Below, piece after piece: positions 63,663 through 64,000 of a stretch of 64,000 nt of DNA. Numbering within the stretch: position 1 is the stretch's first letter; every line of letters begins with the position of its first letter. The DNA comes from Arctopsyche grandis (taxonomy: Eukaryota > Arthropoda > Insecta > Trichoptera > Hydropsychidae). A program made the position numbers and the translations under genes. The notes below the pieces were generated by a model. The model worked only from the letters and a program-made list of their open reading frames with translations, was not told where the DNA came from and ran no database searches. The stretch lies in NCBI RefSeq assembly GCF_051622035.1, contig NC_135366.1, positions 8,401,001 to 8,465,000 on the forward strand, given 5' to 3'.

Positions 63663-64000
63663 GGCGGCGCTCCGCCCCTCAGCCCCGCCTCACCTCTTTT
63701 CCCCGCACCCGCGCCCCCGCCGCCTCGCCCGCTGATATTGACAAGTGAAACGGCTGCTCCTGCTCCTGTACCTGCTGTTGGCTCCGATGCAGGCTTGCCA
63801 CCACCACCACCACCTCCTCTCGCTGCAGCTAACGTCAAACTGATTTGCGCAATTCACCGTGGTTTCGTTTGGCTAGTACTAGTTCAACTAAAACAGTACA
63901 CAAAAGCCAATCGCCTATTACTAATTGATTCAAAAACGTTTTCTTAGGTATGTATCATTAAAATTTAATATCTTCTTCTTGTTAATGCCTTGTCCGCATC
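63663..64000 (-). promoter_or_regulatory. GC-rich 5' flank/leader of synaptojanin
   Basis: A GC- and CpG-rich stretch up to about 63840, then AT-richer sequence to the window end. It probably holds the 5'UTR and promoter. Open frames on either strand here are composition effects. Confidence 0.45.

Noticed and set aside
63212-63838. 208-codon minus-strand frame overlapping the start of synaptojanin
   Set aside because: Frame shadow of the GC-rich 5' end of Synj; low-complexity Ala/Arg/Gly/Pro composition and no homology.

Overview
This is nuclear DNA of an animal, almost certainly an insect. The evidence is AT-rich sequence with many TATG/TACA microsatellites, short GT-AG introns, insect-type GMC oxidoreductases, housekeeping genes close to insect forms (PP4 catalytic subunit, SIRT4, phosphoglycerate kinase, flotillin-2, synaptojanin), and Tc1, Tigger, hAT-like, piggyBac-like and non-LTR elements. 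I cannot fix the order from this window.

Layout. 1-9.6 kb: two tandem GMC-oxidoreductase genes with the same five-exon structure. The first carries a changed FAD motif and an in-frame TGA; the second is intact but has a deleted Tigger/pogo element in its last intron. 9.6-17.9 kb: intergenic or intronic DNA with a complete but broken Tc1-like element, an RTE retrotransposon tail and several foldback elements. 18.0 kb: the isolated first coding exon of flotillin-2 on the minus strand; no later exon was seen, so the GMC genes may lie inside its first intron. 20.2-25.4 kb: a GC-rich likely promoter, then PP4C (plus) and Sirt4 (minus) converging tail to tail. 26.8-30.5 kb: an 11-exon phosphoglycerate kinase gene with a hAT-like element in intron 9.

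30.7-54.3 kb: the most interesting part. It holds a tandem array, all on the minus strand, of a four-exon gene family coding small secreted proteins of 187-189 aa. Each gene is split into four exons of about 75, 159-165, 144 and 183-186 bp, all joined in phase 0, so simple ORF calling hides it. Five copies are intact (here A, B, D, F, G) and two are broken (C, E). All insertions in the intact copies lie in introns. Each copy keeps a 15-bp motif, TTATCAGTAATCTGC, 68-73 bp upstream of its ATG. The proteins resemble the insect MD-2-like / DUF1091-like secreted families; that assignment is inference. The spacers contain repeats with recurrent ACCGGAAGT motifs, non-LTR fragments, a tRNA-derived SINE and foldbacks.

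54.3-60.5 kb: repeat-rich intergenic DNA with a hAT-like element (8-bp target duplication) and an inverted partial second copy. 60.5-63.7 kb: a complete intronless synaptojanin coding region on the minus strand with a GC-rich 5' end.
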